From: Euryhalocaulis caribicus
GTDB lineage: Bacteria > Pseudomonadota > Alphaproteobacteria > Caulobacterales > Maricaulaceae
DNA: 64,000 bases
Reading direction: 5' to 3'
Assembly (NCBI RefSeq): GCF_000412185.1
Contig: NZ_ASJA01000002.1
Coordinates: 186,001-250,000 of the forward strand
Below are positions 1 to 7,570 of this stretch, piece after piece. Within the stretch, counting starts at the first letter, position 1. Each line of letters starts with the position of its first letter. The translations under genes and the position numbers were made by a program. The notes beneath the pieces are model-generated. The model saw only the letters and a list, made by a program, of their open reading frames with translations, did no database searches and was not told where the DNA came from.

Positions 1-31
1 GGAAAAGGGTGACCTTTTTTCTGTTTCTCCA

Positions 32-53
32 GCCGCGCCGATGGCGGCGCGGC
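32..53. other. GC-rich hairpin in mobile-element end
   Basis: Arms GCCGCGCC (32-39) and GGCGCGGC (46-53) are perfect inverted repeats around a 6-base loop. There is no clean T-run after it, so a Rho-independent terminator for a gene lying to the left of the window is possible but not shown. Bases 1-190 otherwise show no coding region that I can support. Confidence 0.4.
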
Positions 54-126
54 AACTTTCTTACGAGTGTATTTCCATAAAAGTGAGGGGAGACTGGAAG
101 GCGCGCTCGGCCCAGCACGAGCGATA

Positions 127-150
127 AACAGGCGCCAAGCTGCGCCTGTT
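127..150. promoter_or_regulatory. Inverted repeat upstream of the recombinase gene
   Basis: AACAGGCGC (127-135) and GCGCCTGTT (142-150) form a perfect 9-base inverted repeat with a 6-base spacer. It lies 44 bases before the recombinase start codon. It could be an operator for the integrase promoter, a hairpin in its leader, or a terminator of an upstream gene. No factor can be assigned. Confidence 0.4.
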
Positions 151-193
151 GTGGTAAACTGGGCGGCCAAAATCTCCGCGGCGGGAGGCAGTG

Positions 194-1690
194 ATGGCCC
201 AGCTTGAGAAAAAATGCGTCGGCGTCTGGATCCGGGTTTCGACAGAGGATCAGGCCAACGGAGAAAGTCCGGCCAATCACCAACAGCGCGCCCGCTTCTA
301 TGCGGAAGCGAAAGGCTGGGAGGTTGTCGAGGTCTATGATCTCTCGGGCGTATCGGGAAAGTCGGTCTCCGACCATCCAGAGGCCAAGCGCATGATGGCG
401 GATGTTACGAGTGGCGCGATCTCGGGCCTGATTTTCTCAAAACTGGCCCGGCTGGCGCGCAACACGCGCGAACTCCTGGATTTTGCGGAATTCTTCCGGG
501 AGCATGGCGCGGACCTGATCTCGCTTCAGGAAGCGATCGACACGTCTTCGCCGGCCGGACGCCTGTTTTATACGATGATCGCGGCGATGGCGCAGTGGGA
601 GCGCGAGGAAATCGCTGAACGGGTCGCCGCCGCGGTGCCGGTTCGCGCGAAACTTGGCAAGCCGATCGGCGGACAGCCCTGCTTCGGCTATCACTGGCTG
701 GACGGGAAGCTCGTGCCCCATCCGGACGAAGCGCCCGTTCGCAAGCTCGTCTATGAGCTCTTCCTTGAACATAAGCGGAAGAAGACTGTCGCCCGCATCC
801 TGAACGAGCGGGGCTACCGGACGCGCAAGGGAGCGAAGTTCTCTGACACGACCATCACGCGCCTTCTGCGCGATCCCACAGCAAAGGGCGTCCACCGCGC
901 CAACTACACCAAGTCTAATGGCCGCGGAAAAGCGGCGAGCCTCAAACCGGAAGGGGAGTGGGTGCTGCGTCCGGTGGAGCCGATTGTCTCCGAAGACCTA
1001 TGGAGCCAATGCAACACCATCATGGATCAGCAGCGCGCCGGCCGGCCGGCGCGCCGCAAGACGGCTGCGCTGTTTTCCGGCTACGCGATTTGCGAGTGCG
1101 GAAACAAGATGTATCCGCGCGCGCCCTCTCCGAAATACATTTGTGGTGAATGCCGAAACAAGATCCCGATCGACGATCTCGAAGCGCTGTTTCAGGAGCA
1201 ACTCAAGAGCTTCTTCTTTTCCGACGACCAGCTGGAAGCGTTCCTGGCCGACAGCGATGAGGACATCGTCAAGAAGCAGGACGAACTGGACGCGCTCGGA
1301 CGCGAGCACCGCAAGGTCGCGGCGGAACAGGAGAAGGTTTACCGCTCCTATATCGATGACGAGCTGACGACCAAGAAGTTCGGCGCGCTCTACAATCCGC
1401 TTGATGATCGCAAGGAAGCGATCGAGCAGCGCCAGGCGCAGCTTCAAGCCGAGATCGATGTTCTCAAAATCAATCGGCTATCGAGCGAAGAGATCATTTC
1501 AGGCGCCCGCGACCTCTATAGCCGTTGGTATGATCTTCCCTTTGAGGAAAAGCGCTCGATCGTGGATGCGATCACGGAAAACATCGTGATCGGCAAAGAG
1601 GAGATTGAAATCAATCTCCATCATGTTCCTTCGGAAAACGATGGAAAGAAGGCAACGCGTCCTCACGGGTTCATCGCAGCGATCAGCTGA
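194..1690 (+). CDS. Large serine recombinase / integrase
   Basis: A 498-residue serine site-specific recombinase that would integrate and excise the mobile element it belongs to. The N-terminal resolvase domain holds the nucleophile motif IRVSTEDQ (catalytic Ser at about residue 16). It is followed by a recombinase domain (about 160-290), a zinc-ribbon with CECGNK and CGEC cysteine pairs (about 300-320), and a long charged coiled-coil-like C-terminal part, the usual order of large serine integrases. ATG at 194 is preferred over GTG at 191 because GGGAGG at 183-188 then has normal spacing. Its last codons run into the antisense end of the truncated comM, so the final residues and stop codon appear to come from the target gene. 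The call is firm; the nature of the element (phage, ICE or island) cannot be seen. Confidence 0.93.
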   Translation: MAQLEKKCVGVWIRVSTEDQANGESPANHQQRARFYAEAKGWEVVEVYDLSGVSGKSVSDHPEAKRMMADVTSGAISGLIFSKLARLARNTRELLDFAEFFREHGADLISLQEAIDTSSPAGRLFYTMIAAMAQWEREEIAERVAAAVPVRAKLGKPIGGQPCFGYHWLDGKLVPHPDEAPVRKLVYELFLEHKRKKTVARILNERGYRTRKGAKFSDTTITRLLRDPTAKGVHRANYTKSNGRGKAASLKPEGEWVLRPVEPIVSEDLWSQCNTIMDQQRAGRPARRKTAALFSGYAICECGNKMYPRAPSPKYICGECRNKIPIDDLEALFQEQLKSFFFSDDQLEAFLADSDEDIVKKQDELDALGREHRKVAAEQEKVYRSYIDDELTTKKFGALYNPLDDRKEAIEQRQAQLQAEIDVLKINRLSSEEIISGARDLYSRWYDLPFEEKRSIVDAITENIVIGKEEIEINLHHVPSENDGKKATRPHGFIAAIS

Positions 1691-1692
1691 AA
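1663..1692. other. Probable attachment site (element/comM junction)
   Basis: The comM reading frame is intact through codons for FQLIAAMNP and stops at 1663-1665, exactly where intact ComM proteins continue with a Cys-rich CxCG motif. The recombinase gene ends here on the other strand. The crossover is therefore inferred within about 1663-1680. The partner site, with the comM 3' part, should lie at the far end of the element, left of this window. The exact core dinucleotide cannot be read from one junction. Confidence 0.75.
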
Positions 1693-2700
1693 CCGCGCCG
1701 GGTAGCGGACGTGAGCGTTGGCGCGGGCGACGATTACCTCCCCCGTTTCCAGCGGCTGGCGCAGGGAATCGAGCACTTGCGGGGTGAATTCGGGCAGTTC
1801 GTCGAGGAACAGGACGCCGCGATGGGCGAGGCTGATCTCCCCCGGTTTCGCACGCATCCCGCCGCCGACCATGGCGGCCATGGAGGCGGAGTGATGAGGC
1901 GCGCGATAGGGGCGCGTGCGGGTGAGCTGTCCGCGCTCCAGCAGCCCGGCGACGGACTGGATCATGGAGACGTCCAGCAGCTCCCGCGCCGTCAGCGGCG
2001 GCAACAGGCCGGGCAGGCGGGCGGCGAGCATGGATTTGCCGGAGCCGGGCGGGCCGACCATCAGCAGGTTGTGGCCTCCGGCGGCGGCGATCTCCAGCGC
2101 GCGCTTGGCGGTTTCCTGTCCGCGCACGTCGCGCAGGTCCGGCGCGGCGGCCGGTTCGGCCAGCGGTCCGGCCTCCGGCGGGGTCAGGACCTGATTGCCC
2201 TTGAAGTGATTGACGATCTGGATGAGCGATTTTGGCGCCAGAAGGTCCATGTCGCCCGCCCAGGCGGCCTCCGGCCCGCAATCAGCGGGGCAGATGAGGC
2301 CGAGGCCGTGTTCGCTGGCCATCATCGCGGCGGGCAGCGCGCCGGAGACCGGCGCGATAGCGCCGTCCAGCGACAACTCGCCAATCGCAGCAAAGCCCGA
2401 AAGCGCGTCCTCGGGCACGACGCCGAGCGCGGCCATGACGGCGAGCGCGATGGGGAGGTCGTAATGGCTGCCCTCCTTGGGCAGATCGGCCGGGGCCAGA
2501 TTGACCACCACGCGCTTGGGCGGCAGGGCGAGGCCGATGGCGGCGAAGGCGCCGCGCACCCGTTCGCGGGATTCGCTGACCGCCTTGTCGCCCAGCCCGA
2601 CCACGGAAAAGACCGGCTGCTGCGCGCCGGTGATCTGCGCCTGAACGTCGACGCGCCGCGCCTCCGCGCCCTCGAACGCCGCCGTCATCACCCGCGCCAT
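1663..2700 (-). pseudogene. comM: comM (YifB/Mg-chelatase-like AAA+ helicase), 5' part only
   Basis: ComM is a hexameric AAA+ helicase that promotes branch migration during natural transformation. The N-terminal Lon-protease-like domain ([22 protein letters not shown] region) and the Walker A motif GPPGSGKS with Walker B-like LFLDELPEF are present. The protein ends at about residue 345 right after AAMNP, whereas the family is about 500 residues, so the C-terminal AAA+ lid and the CxCG segment are missing. The start ATG at 2698-2700 ([11 protein letters not shown]) is chosen because family members begin there; an upstream in-frame codon at 2742 has no support. Disruption is by integration of the adjacent serine-recombinase element. 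A LexA-type box lies upstream. Confidence 0.9.
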
Positions 2701-2765
2701 AACCCGCCCTCGCACCCGGTTGTCCGTTTCACGCGGATGCAACCAGACGCGTTAACCATCGTCAA

Positions 2766-2780
2766 GAACAAAATAGGAAC
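2766..2780 (-). promoter_or_regulatory. LexA (SOS) box upstream of comM
   Basis: On the minus strand this reads GTTC-CTATTTT-GTTC, an exact GTTC-N7-GTTC, the direct-repeat operator of alphaproteobacterial LexA. It directly abuts TTGACG (2765-2760), a plausible -35 element for comM; the -10 is weak. It therefore suggests that comM was damage-inducible before disruption. Confidence 0.6.
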
Positions 2781-2792
2781 GATTTAGCTTCT

Positions 2793-3218
2793 TCAGATCG
2801 GCCAGGCGGCGTTCTGCAGGACGATGCGGTTGCCGTCCGGGTCTTCGAACGTGAGGCCGGCGCGGTCCCAATAGGGGTTGGCGGAGGGCACCGCCGCGGC
2901 CCCGTAATTCCATAGCCGCTCCACCGCCGCCAGCCACACGCCGCGGTCCGGCAGGTAGAAGACCAGCAGGGCGTCGGGGTGCGGCGGCGCGACGGCCTGT
3001 CCGGCGGCTTCACGGGTGAATTCGAGGTGATAGGGCGCGCCGGGATGGCCCAGCATGACGCCGTCGAAGCCGTCATGGTCCTGAAACTGCGCCAGTTCCT
3101 GAAAGCCCAGAGCGTGGCGGTAGAAGCGTATCATCTCCCCCAGCCGGGCGGTGGGGCGGGCGATGCGCAGGCGGGCCTGGCCGAGCGCGAGCCGCGCCTG
3201 TTTGCGGGTATCAAGCAT
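2793..3218 (-). CDS. VOC/glyoxalase-family protein
   Basis: A protein of about 141 residues of the vicinal oxygen chelate superfamily (glyoxalase, dioxygenase and antibiotic-binding proteins). Visible signs are the N-terminal 'MIRFYRHALGFQELAQF' beta-alpha unit and the C-terminal 'FEDPDGNRIVLQNAAW' strand typical of the fold. Metal ligands are not complete enough by eye to say whether it is an enzyme or a binding protein. ATG at 3216-3218 follows GGAGGAGG and overlaps the stop of the upstream N-acetyltransferase gene by 8 bases, so the two are translationally coupled. With the SoxR box in front of the operon, a role in detoxifying a redox-active or electrophilic compound is inferred. Confidence 0.8.
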   Translation of the reverse strand: MLDTRKQARLALGQARLRIARPTARLGEMIRFYRHALGFQELAQFQDHDGFDGVMLGHPGAPYHLEFTREAAGQAVAPPHPDALLVFYLPDRGVWLAAVERLWNYGAAAVPSANPYWDRAGLTFEDPDGNRIVLQNAAWPI

Positions 3219-4410
3219 GGTCGGCCTCCTCCCGCGCGGTCGCGGCGGCGGCGCCTTCAAGGGCGGGCCGCCAGTCCGCCGCGACCGGCAGGCGGAAGAC
3301 GTCTTTCAGGACCCGCGCAAGGCCGTCCGCGTCCAGCGCCGTCTTCTCCGTCCGGCCATCGGCGGCGCGGACGGTGTAGAGGGCGTTCTTCAGCGTGTGG
3401 CGCGCCTCCGGCGTGGTGCGCGCGACGCTGAGCTGGCTGCGGAAATGCGAGTCCGGGTGGGTGGAGGTGCGCCAGTTGCCGGTTTCGTAATCGGCCTGTT
3501 CGGGGGTCTGCGGCGCGACCTCGTACAGCGCGGTCCATTCGCCGTCCATGCAGAACTGGAGGAGCAGGGCCGGGCCGAAGGGGATAAGGCGGTAGGTTCC
3601 GTGCCGCGTTGTCTGGGGCGTGGTGATGTCCATACGCAAGGGCTCGGGCGGGGCGCTGCCGCCGAAGCCGACATCGGCGAGCCAGGGGGTGTTATCGAGC
3701 ATCACCTGCACCGCCATATGGGTCAGCGAGGCCGGGGCGGCGCCGGGCGCCGCGCCCCAGCGGACCCGGGCGAGCCGGCCCTCCGCCGCGAACCCGATGG
3801 CCTGTAGCGCCCGCAGGAACAGGCCATTCTGCTCAAAGCAGTAACCGCCGCGCCCACCGGCGACCAGCTTCGCCTCGACGGCTTCGGGCGACACGTCGAC
3901 GCCGCGATCCAGCAGCACGTCCATGGCCTCGAACGGGATGGCGTCGGGGTGCAATTCCTGCAGGCGCCGCAGGGTGGCGAGATCCGGCGAGGCGAGACCT
4001 TTGAAACCGATCCGCGCGAAATAGGCGGGCAGGTCCAGCGCCGGGTCCGCGCCGGAGAGGGCCGCGGCGATGTCCCGCGCGGCGCGGGGGGCGATGGTGT
4101 CGATGATGCGGATATCGGGCGACTGGCGCGTGAAGCCGCGCTTCAGGAAGGCGCGCATCGGGGCGGCCAAGCCCGCGCCCAGCGCGATCAGATCGAAATT
4201 CGCCGCGTCGAACGTGTCGACGGCGCGTTCGGGCTGGGCCGACCCGGCGGCCTCAAAGCCCAGCGCCTCGACTTCCGCAAGCACGGTTTCCAGCGCCAGC
4301 GGCGACTGGCCGACCAGCAGGACGCGCTTCCGGCCGGCGCCGGAGGCATCGGCCGGGGCCGGGGCGTGGGGGCGGGAAAGGCCCGATTCGGCCCTGAAAT
4401 TCACTGACAT
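3211..4410 (-). CDS. Arylamine N-acetyltransferase with N-terminal receiver-like domain
   Basis: The C-terminal part (about residues 125-399) is a full-length arylamine N-acetyltransferase (NAT), which transfers acetyl groups from acetyl-CoA to arylamines and hydrazines. The Cys-His-Asp triad is visible: C191 in GGRGGYCFEQN, H231 in LTHMAVQV and D246 in LADVGFGG. Residues about 28-118 resemble a two-component receiver fold (RKRVLLVGQSPLALETV, then FDLIALGAGL and PDIRIID), but the acidic pocket and phospho-acceptor Asp are lost. Start ATG at 4408-4410 is preferred over 4455 because the SoxR-type promoter's -10 overlaps 4455. It is the first gene of an operon with the VOC gene, divergent from soxR. 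NAT function is near certain; the N-terminal domain assignment is inference. Confidence 0.85.
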   Translation of the reverse strand: MSVNFRAESGLSRPHAPAPADASGAGRKRVLLVGQSPLALETVLAEVEALGFEAAGSAQPERAVDTFDAANFDLIALGAGLAAPMRAFLKRGFTRQSPDIRIIDTIAPRAARDIAAALSGADPALDLPAYFARIGFKGLASPDLATLRRLQELHPDAIPFEAMDVLLDRGVDVSPEAVEAKLVAGGRGGYCFEQNGLFLRALQAIGFAAEGRLARVRWGAAPGAAPASLTHMAVQVMLDNTPWLADVGFGGSAPPEPLRMDITTPQTTRHGTYRLIPFGPALLLQFCMDGEWTALYEVAPQTPEQADYETGNWRTSTHPDSHFRSQLSVARTTPEARHTLKNALYTVRAADGRTEKTALDADGLARVLKDVFRLPVAADWRPALEGAAAATAREEADHA

Positions 4411-4450
4411 GGCGGCATGCGCTCCGGTGTTGTCCCTGTTGGAGCGTGAA

Positions 4451-4481
4451 GGCATAGAACCTCAAGTTAAGTTGAGGTCAA
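4451..4481 (-). promoter_or_regulatory. SoxR box within a 19-bp-spacer promoter
   Basis: ACCTCAAGTTAAGTTGAGGT (4459-4478) matches the classical SoxR operator CCTCAAGTTAACTTGAGG at 17 of 18 positions. On the minus strand it sits between a -35 TTGACC (4481-4476) and a -10 TATGCC (4456-4451), with a 19-base spacer. That over-long spacer is the hallmark of MerR-family-activated promoters. It points at the N-acetyltransferase/VOC operon, with soxR starting 9 bases away on the other strand. Confidence 0.9.
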
Positions 4482-4486
4482 TAGCC

Positions 4487-4942
4487 ATGGCGAAGATAAA
4501 ACCCGACCAGCGCCACATCCCTTTGAGCGTCGGCGAACTGGCGCGGCGCAGCGGGGTCCCGGTCTCCACCCTGCACTTTTATGAGCGGGAAGGATTGCTG
4601 GCGAGCTGGCGCACCGAAGGCAATCAGCGGCGCTATCCGCGTGAGGCGCTGCGGCGCGTGGCGGTGGTGAAGACGGCGCAGCGTCTGGGCGTTTCGCTGG
4701 CCGAGATCCGCGAGGCGCTGGACGCGCTTCCCGCCGGCCGCACGCCGGACGCCGCGGACTGGGCCCGCATGTCGAAAGCCTGGCGGGCGAGCCTGGACGC
4801 GCGGATCGCGGCGCTGACCCGGTTGCGCGACAATCTGGACGGCTGCATCGGCTGCGGCTGCCTCTCCATCAAGGCCTGCCCCTTGCGCAATCCCGGCGAC
4901 GTGCTGTCGGAAGACGGCCCGGGACCGCGCCTGCTGGAGTGA
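4487..4942 (+). CDS. soxR: Redox-sensitive transcriptional activator SoxR
   Basis: A 151-residue MerR-family regulator whose [2Fe-2S] cluster senses redox-cycling compounds or superoxide. The N-terminal winged helix-turn-helix (LSVGELARRSGVPVSTLHFYE) is followed by a dimerisation helix and the cluster motif C120-x2-C123-x-C125-x5-C131 (CIGCGCLSIKACPL), diagnostic for SoxR. ATG at 4487 gives the canonical length; the longer reading frame upstream runs through the operator. It is divergent from the N-acetyltransferase/VOC operon across a shared SoxR box. Outside enteric bacteria SoxR usually controls such small detoxification sets directly rather than through SoxS, and no soxS is seen here. Confidence 0.96.
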   Translation: MAKIKPDQRHIPLSVGELARRSGVPVSTLHFYEREGLLASWRTEGNQRRYPREALRRVAVVKTAQRLGVSLAEIREALDALPAGRTPDAADWARMSKAWRASLDARIAALTRLRDNLDGCIGCGCLSIKACPLRNPGDVLSEDGPGPRLLE

Positions 4943-5047
4943 GGCGGCAGGGCCAGCACTTTGGGTGCTTCCTCCTCTTTTTTGCTCACGGAATCCGCGT
5001 CAGCGGATGTCCGGGATCCAGTTTTCGGCGGTCCCGCCATCTCTGGA

Positions 5048-5077
5048 CCCCGGATAATCGCTTCGCGATTTCCGGGG
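5048..5077. repeat. Hairpin repeat
   Basis: CCCCGGA (5048-5054) plus AATCGC (5056-5061) pair with GCGATT (5065-5070) plus CCGGGG (5072-5077), leaving a TTC loop and one mismatch. It lies between imperfectly matching GGATCCAG and CTGGACC segments. This layout resembles dispersed extragenic palindromes of alphaproteobacteria; whether it recurs in this genome cannot be tested from one window. Confidence 0.55.
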
Positions 5078-5443
5078 ACTCTCGGGAGAGGATGCGCCGA
5101 AAGCTCCGCAGGTCCTGTGACCTCGGAGGCATGAGCAAGTGAGGGAAGCGGCGCGCGTTTCGGACGCTGGCCGTATTTATTATTGGATTGCTTTGCGAAC
5201 CGAAGCTGCGCGCCGCTGACGTTTGAACCTGCCTGAAGTTGGCCTTGCGACCGTTTTTCCTTCGCAGTCCCTTCCGACAGGCCGGAGCGGTCATCGGGCA
5301 AGGTCTCCTCCCGCGACACCTCCGGCGCCGTTCCCCGCCCCATGCGACCCGAGCTCATGGTCCCTCGCGGCAGCGAACAGGGAGGAGTATGGCTCAAGCG
5401 GAGACCCGGTCTGATATTTCCGTGTTTGTCCCTGCTTTCCGGC

Positions 5444-5565
5444 CCTTCGAGACGCCGCGCCTGAAGGCGCGGCTCCTCAGGGGAAGGGTGATAGAAGGGG
5501 GAGTTAGAACAATCGCTTCCAGCCCCAAACCTTAGCCTGAGGAGCCCGCAAGGGCGTCTCGAAGG
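5444..5565. repeat. Composite (cruciform-type) inverted repeat
   Basis: Outer arms CCTTCGAGACGCC (5444-5456) and GGCGTCTCGAAGG (5553-5565) are perfect 13-base complements. Inside, TCCTCAGG (5474-5481) pairs with CCTGAGGA (5536-5543). Each side carries its own small hairpin: GCCGCGCC-TGAA-GGCGCGGC (5454-5473) and GCCC-GCAA-GGGC (5544-5555). The nested symmetry suggests a dispersed repeat or a structured RNA element rather than chance. Confidence 0.75.
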
Positions 5566-5618
5566 CGGGGTCCGGAGAGCGCGAATTTCCTCCGGAAACC
5601 CGGCGCTATTTCCTTTTT

Positions 5619-6608
5619 CTACCGCGGCGTCGCTTCCGTATCCGGCCTTAGCGGCCAGTCTTTCATGGCGATGCGGCGTTCGACGGCGTCCCAGAAGGCG
5701 ACGGCGGTGTCGATGCCGGAGAAGCGTTTGAGTTCCTGGATGCCGGTGGGGGAGGTGACGTTGATTTCGGTCATCTTTCCGCCGATGACGTCGATGCCGA
5801 CCAGGATGAAGCCGCGTTTTTTCAGCATCGGGCCGATGGCCTGGCAGATGCGGCGGTCCTCTGCGTCCAGTTCATCCGGTTCGGCCTTGCCGCCGACATG
5901 CATGTTGGAGCGGGCCTCGCCCTTTTGCGGGACGCGGTTGATGGCGCCGATCGGTTCGCCGTCGATGATGATGACGCGCTTGTCGCCCTTCGAGACATCC
6001 GGGAGGAAGGCCTGGGCGATGACCGGTTCGCGGCTGATCTGGAAGAACATTTCCAGCAGGGAAGACAGGTTGGAATCGCCCTGTTTCAGCGCGAAGACGC
6101 CGGCGCCGCCATTGCCGTAGAGCGGCTTGACGATGATGTCGCCGAGCCGGTCGCGGAACTGGCGGATTTCGCGGACATCGCGGCTGATCAGGGTTTCCGG
6201 CATCAGGTCCGGATAATCCAGCGGCAGGATTTTTTCCGGCGAGGAGCGGACCCAGAACGGGTCGTTCACCACGAAAGTGTCCGGGTGCAGCATCTCCAGG
6301 ATATGCGCCGCGGTGATGTAGGACATGTCGAAGGGCGGGTCCTGCCGCATCAGGACGATATCCGCGTCCTCCCGCAAATCCAGCGTTGTGTCCGCGCCGA
6401 AGGCGGCGTGATTGCCCTTTTCGCGCTTCACCTCGACCGGTCTTGCGCGGGCGCGGATTTCGCCCGCGCCCCAGGTCAGGGCCTCCGGGCCGTAGACGAA
6501 TAGCTGGTGGCCGCGCTCCTGCGCTTCCATCATCAGGGCGAAGGTCGTGTCGGCCTCTATATCGACCGACTCGAGCGGGTCCATCTGGACGGCGACGCGC
6601 AAGCTCAT
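5619..6608 (-). CDS. gshB: Glutathione synthetase
   Basis: A 329-residue ATP-grasp ligase that joins gamma-glutamylcysteine and glycine to make glutathione in the cytoplasm. The N-terminal pre-ATP-grasp domain opens [23 protein letters not shown], typical of prokaryotic GshB. The ATP-grasp part holds [37 protein letters not shown] and the metal-binding end [14 protein letters not shown]. Length equals the family norm. The start abuts the stop of the BON lipoprotein gene with no gap, placing gshB last in the rsmI-yraN-BON-gshB run. Glutathione-dependent genes in this window (gloA at 29.5 kb, a GST at 47.6 kb) agree with a glutathione-using cell. Confidence 0.97.
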   Translation of the reverse strand: MSLRVAVQMDPLESVDIEADTTFALMMEAQERGHQLFVYGPEALTWGAGEIRARARPVEVKREKGNHAAFGADTTLDLREDADIVLMRQDPPFDMSYITAAHILEMLHPDTFVVNDPFWVRSSPEKILPLDYPDLMPETLISRDVREIRQFRDRLGDIIVKPLYGNGGAGVFALKQGDSNLSSLLEMFFQISREPVIAQAFLPDVSKGDKRVIIIDGEPIGAINRVPQKGEARSNMHVGGKAEPDELDAEDRRICQAIGPMLKKRGFILVGIDVIGGKMTEINVTSPTGIQELKRFSGIDTAVAFWDAVERRIAMKDWPLRPDTEATPR

Positions 6609-7151
6609 CTACTGGCCCTCGATCCGGACATAGGTCACGACTCTTTCCACATCGGGCACCAGGCTCGCGATCTGGGAGGCGCGGTCCAGCTCGACCTGGC
6701 TGCGCGCCACGCCGAGCAGATAAACCACGCCCTGATGGGTCTCTACATTGTAGTTCACGCTGCGAACGCCAGAGTCGGCCAGCAGCCGGGCGCGCACCTG
6801 GTCGGTGATGAATTCGTCCCGGGCGCTGGCCTTGAAGGTGTCGCGGGCGCCGACATGGATCTCGTTCCCCACCTGATCGACATAATCGGAGGTCCAGGCG
6901 ATGCGCTCCGCCTCGATCTTGTCTTCGGGGCGCGGCACCTCCCCGGTGAGAAGGGCGACGCCCTCCGTAATCTCCACATCGACGTCTTTCAGATAGAAGT
7001 CCTCGGTGCGGCTCATCCGCGTCTTGATCGCCATGGTGGCGTTGACGTCCTGCAGGGTCTGATTGCCGGTACGCTCGGCCGTGAACAGGCCGACCGTGGA
7101 GGTGCAGCCGGCAAGCGCCAGCGCGGCGAGCGGAAGTATCAAGCGAAGCAT
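6609..7151 (-). CDS. Double-BON-domain lipoprotein (DolP/YraP-like)
   Basis: A 180-residue outer-membrane-type lipoprotein. The signal peptide ends in lipobox LAGC (Cys at 15). Two BON domains follow (about 45-105 and 115-175), each with the 'GVALLTGEV' or 'GVVYLLGVA' strand-turn that marks the fold. DolP of E. coli (191 residues, two BON domains, lipoprotein) supports outer-membrane integrity. The gene order here, rsmI-yraN-BON lipoprotein with a divergent lpoA-like gene, mirrors the E. coli yraL-yraN-dolP/lpoA cluster, which strengthens orthology. The diaA gene found in that cluster is absent. Orthology is inferred from architecture and synteny. Confidence 0.85.
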   Translation of the reverse strand: MLRLILPLAALALAGCTSTVGLFTAERTGNQTLQDVNATMAIKTRMSRTEDFYLKDVDVEITEGVALLTGEVPRPEDKIEAERIAWTSDYVDQVGNEIHVGARDTFKASARDEFITDQVRARLLADSGVRSVNYNVETHQGVVYLLGVARSQVELDRASQIASLVPDVERVVTYVRIEGQ

Positions 7152-7177
7152 GGGCGGGCCTCCCCTTCCAGAATGGT

Positions 7178-7570
7178 TCAGTTCAGATGCGCCAGGTCGG
7201 GCGAATCAGGCCGCCACGCATCGGCATGATGCGCCGGCCAGCGCCACGGCGCCACAATCACCCAGTCATATCGCATATCCAATCGGGCCAGATCAGGGCG
7301 CTGGCCGCGAAAAACGCTGGCGGCGCGGGCGGTGCGCACCATCTGGCGCGGACGCACGGGATCGGCGCGTGCCGCGGCGCTGGCCAGGGTTTTCACCTCG
7401 ACAAAGGCCAGAACCCCGCCGCGCCGGGCGATCAGGTCGATCTCGCCGAAACCGGTGCGGCGGCGGCGGGCGACGATCTGATAGCCTTTGAGCATCAGCA
7501 GGGCGGCGGCGGCGATTTCGCCCCAGGCGCCGCGGCGTTCGGCGCGGCGGCGCGCGGCGGCCCCGCTCAT
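7178..7570 (-). CDS. yraN: YraN family protein (UPF0102), predicted nuclease fold
   Basis: A 130-residue protein of the widespread UPF0102/YraN family, which has a restriction-endonuclease-like fold; its cellular role is not settled. The core motif GEIDLIARRGGVLAFVEVKTL contains the D-x(n)-EVK pattern of PD-(D/E)XK enzymes, and the N-terminal GxxGE-like segment (GAWGEIAAAALL) is also present. The start ATG at 7568-7570 overlaps the rsmI stop by 4 bases (ATGA), which decides it over the longer open frame. It is the second gene of the rsmI-yraN-BON-gshB operon. Confidence 0.9.
   Translation of the reverse strand: MSGAAARRRAERRGAWGEIAAAALLMLKGYQIVARRRRTGFGEIDLIARRGGVLAFVEVKTLASAAARADPVRPRQMVRTARAASVFRGQRPDLARLDMRYDWVIVAPWRWPAHHADAWRPDSPDLAHLN

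Larger units (their letters stand above)
4943..5618. other. 676-base non-coding stretch with palindromic repeats
   Basis: No reading frame here has convincing protein character. The region contains a hairpin around 5048-5077, a partly palindromic GGATCCAG/CTGGACCCC pair near 5031-5050, and a large composite inverted repeat at 5444-5565. A 48-codon frame from ATG 5389 has a Shine-Dalgarno-like GGAGGAG that is too close and it reads through the repeat, so I do not call it. The rest may be degraded repeat sequence or hold an unrecognised small RNA. Confidence 0.6.

Noticed and set aside
1711-2787. 358-codon plus-strand frame opposite comM
   Set aside because: Shadow of comM; the comM frame has Walker motifs and clear family sequence.
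5389-5535. 48-codon frame with GGAGGAG before ATG
   Set aside because: Spacing to the ATG is too short and half the frame lies in the composite repeat; no homology recognised.
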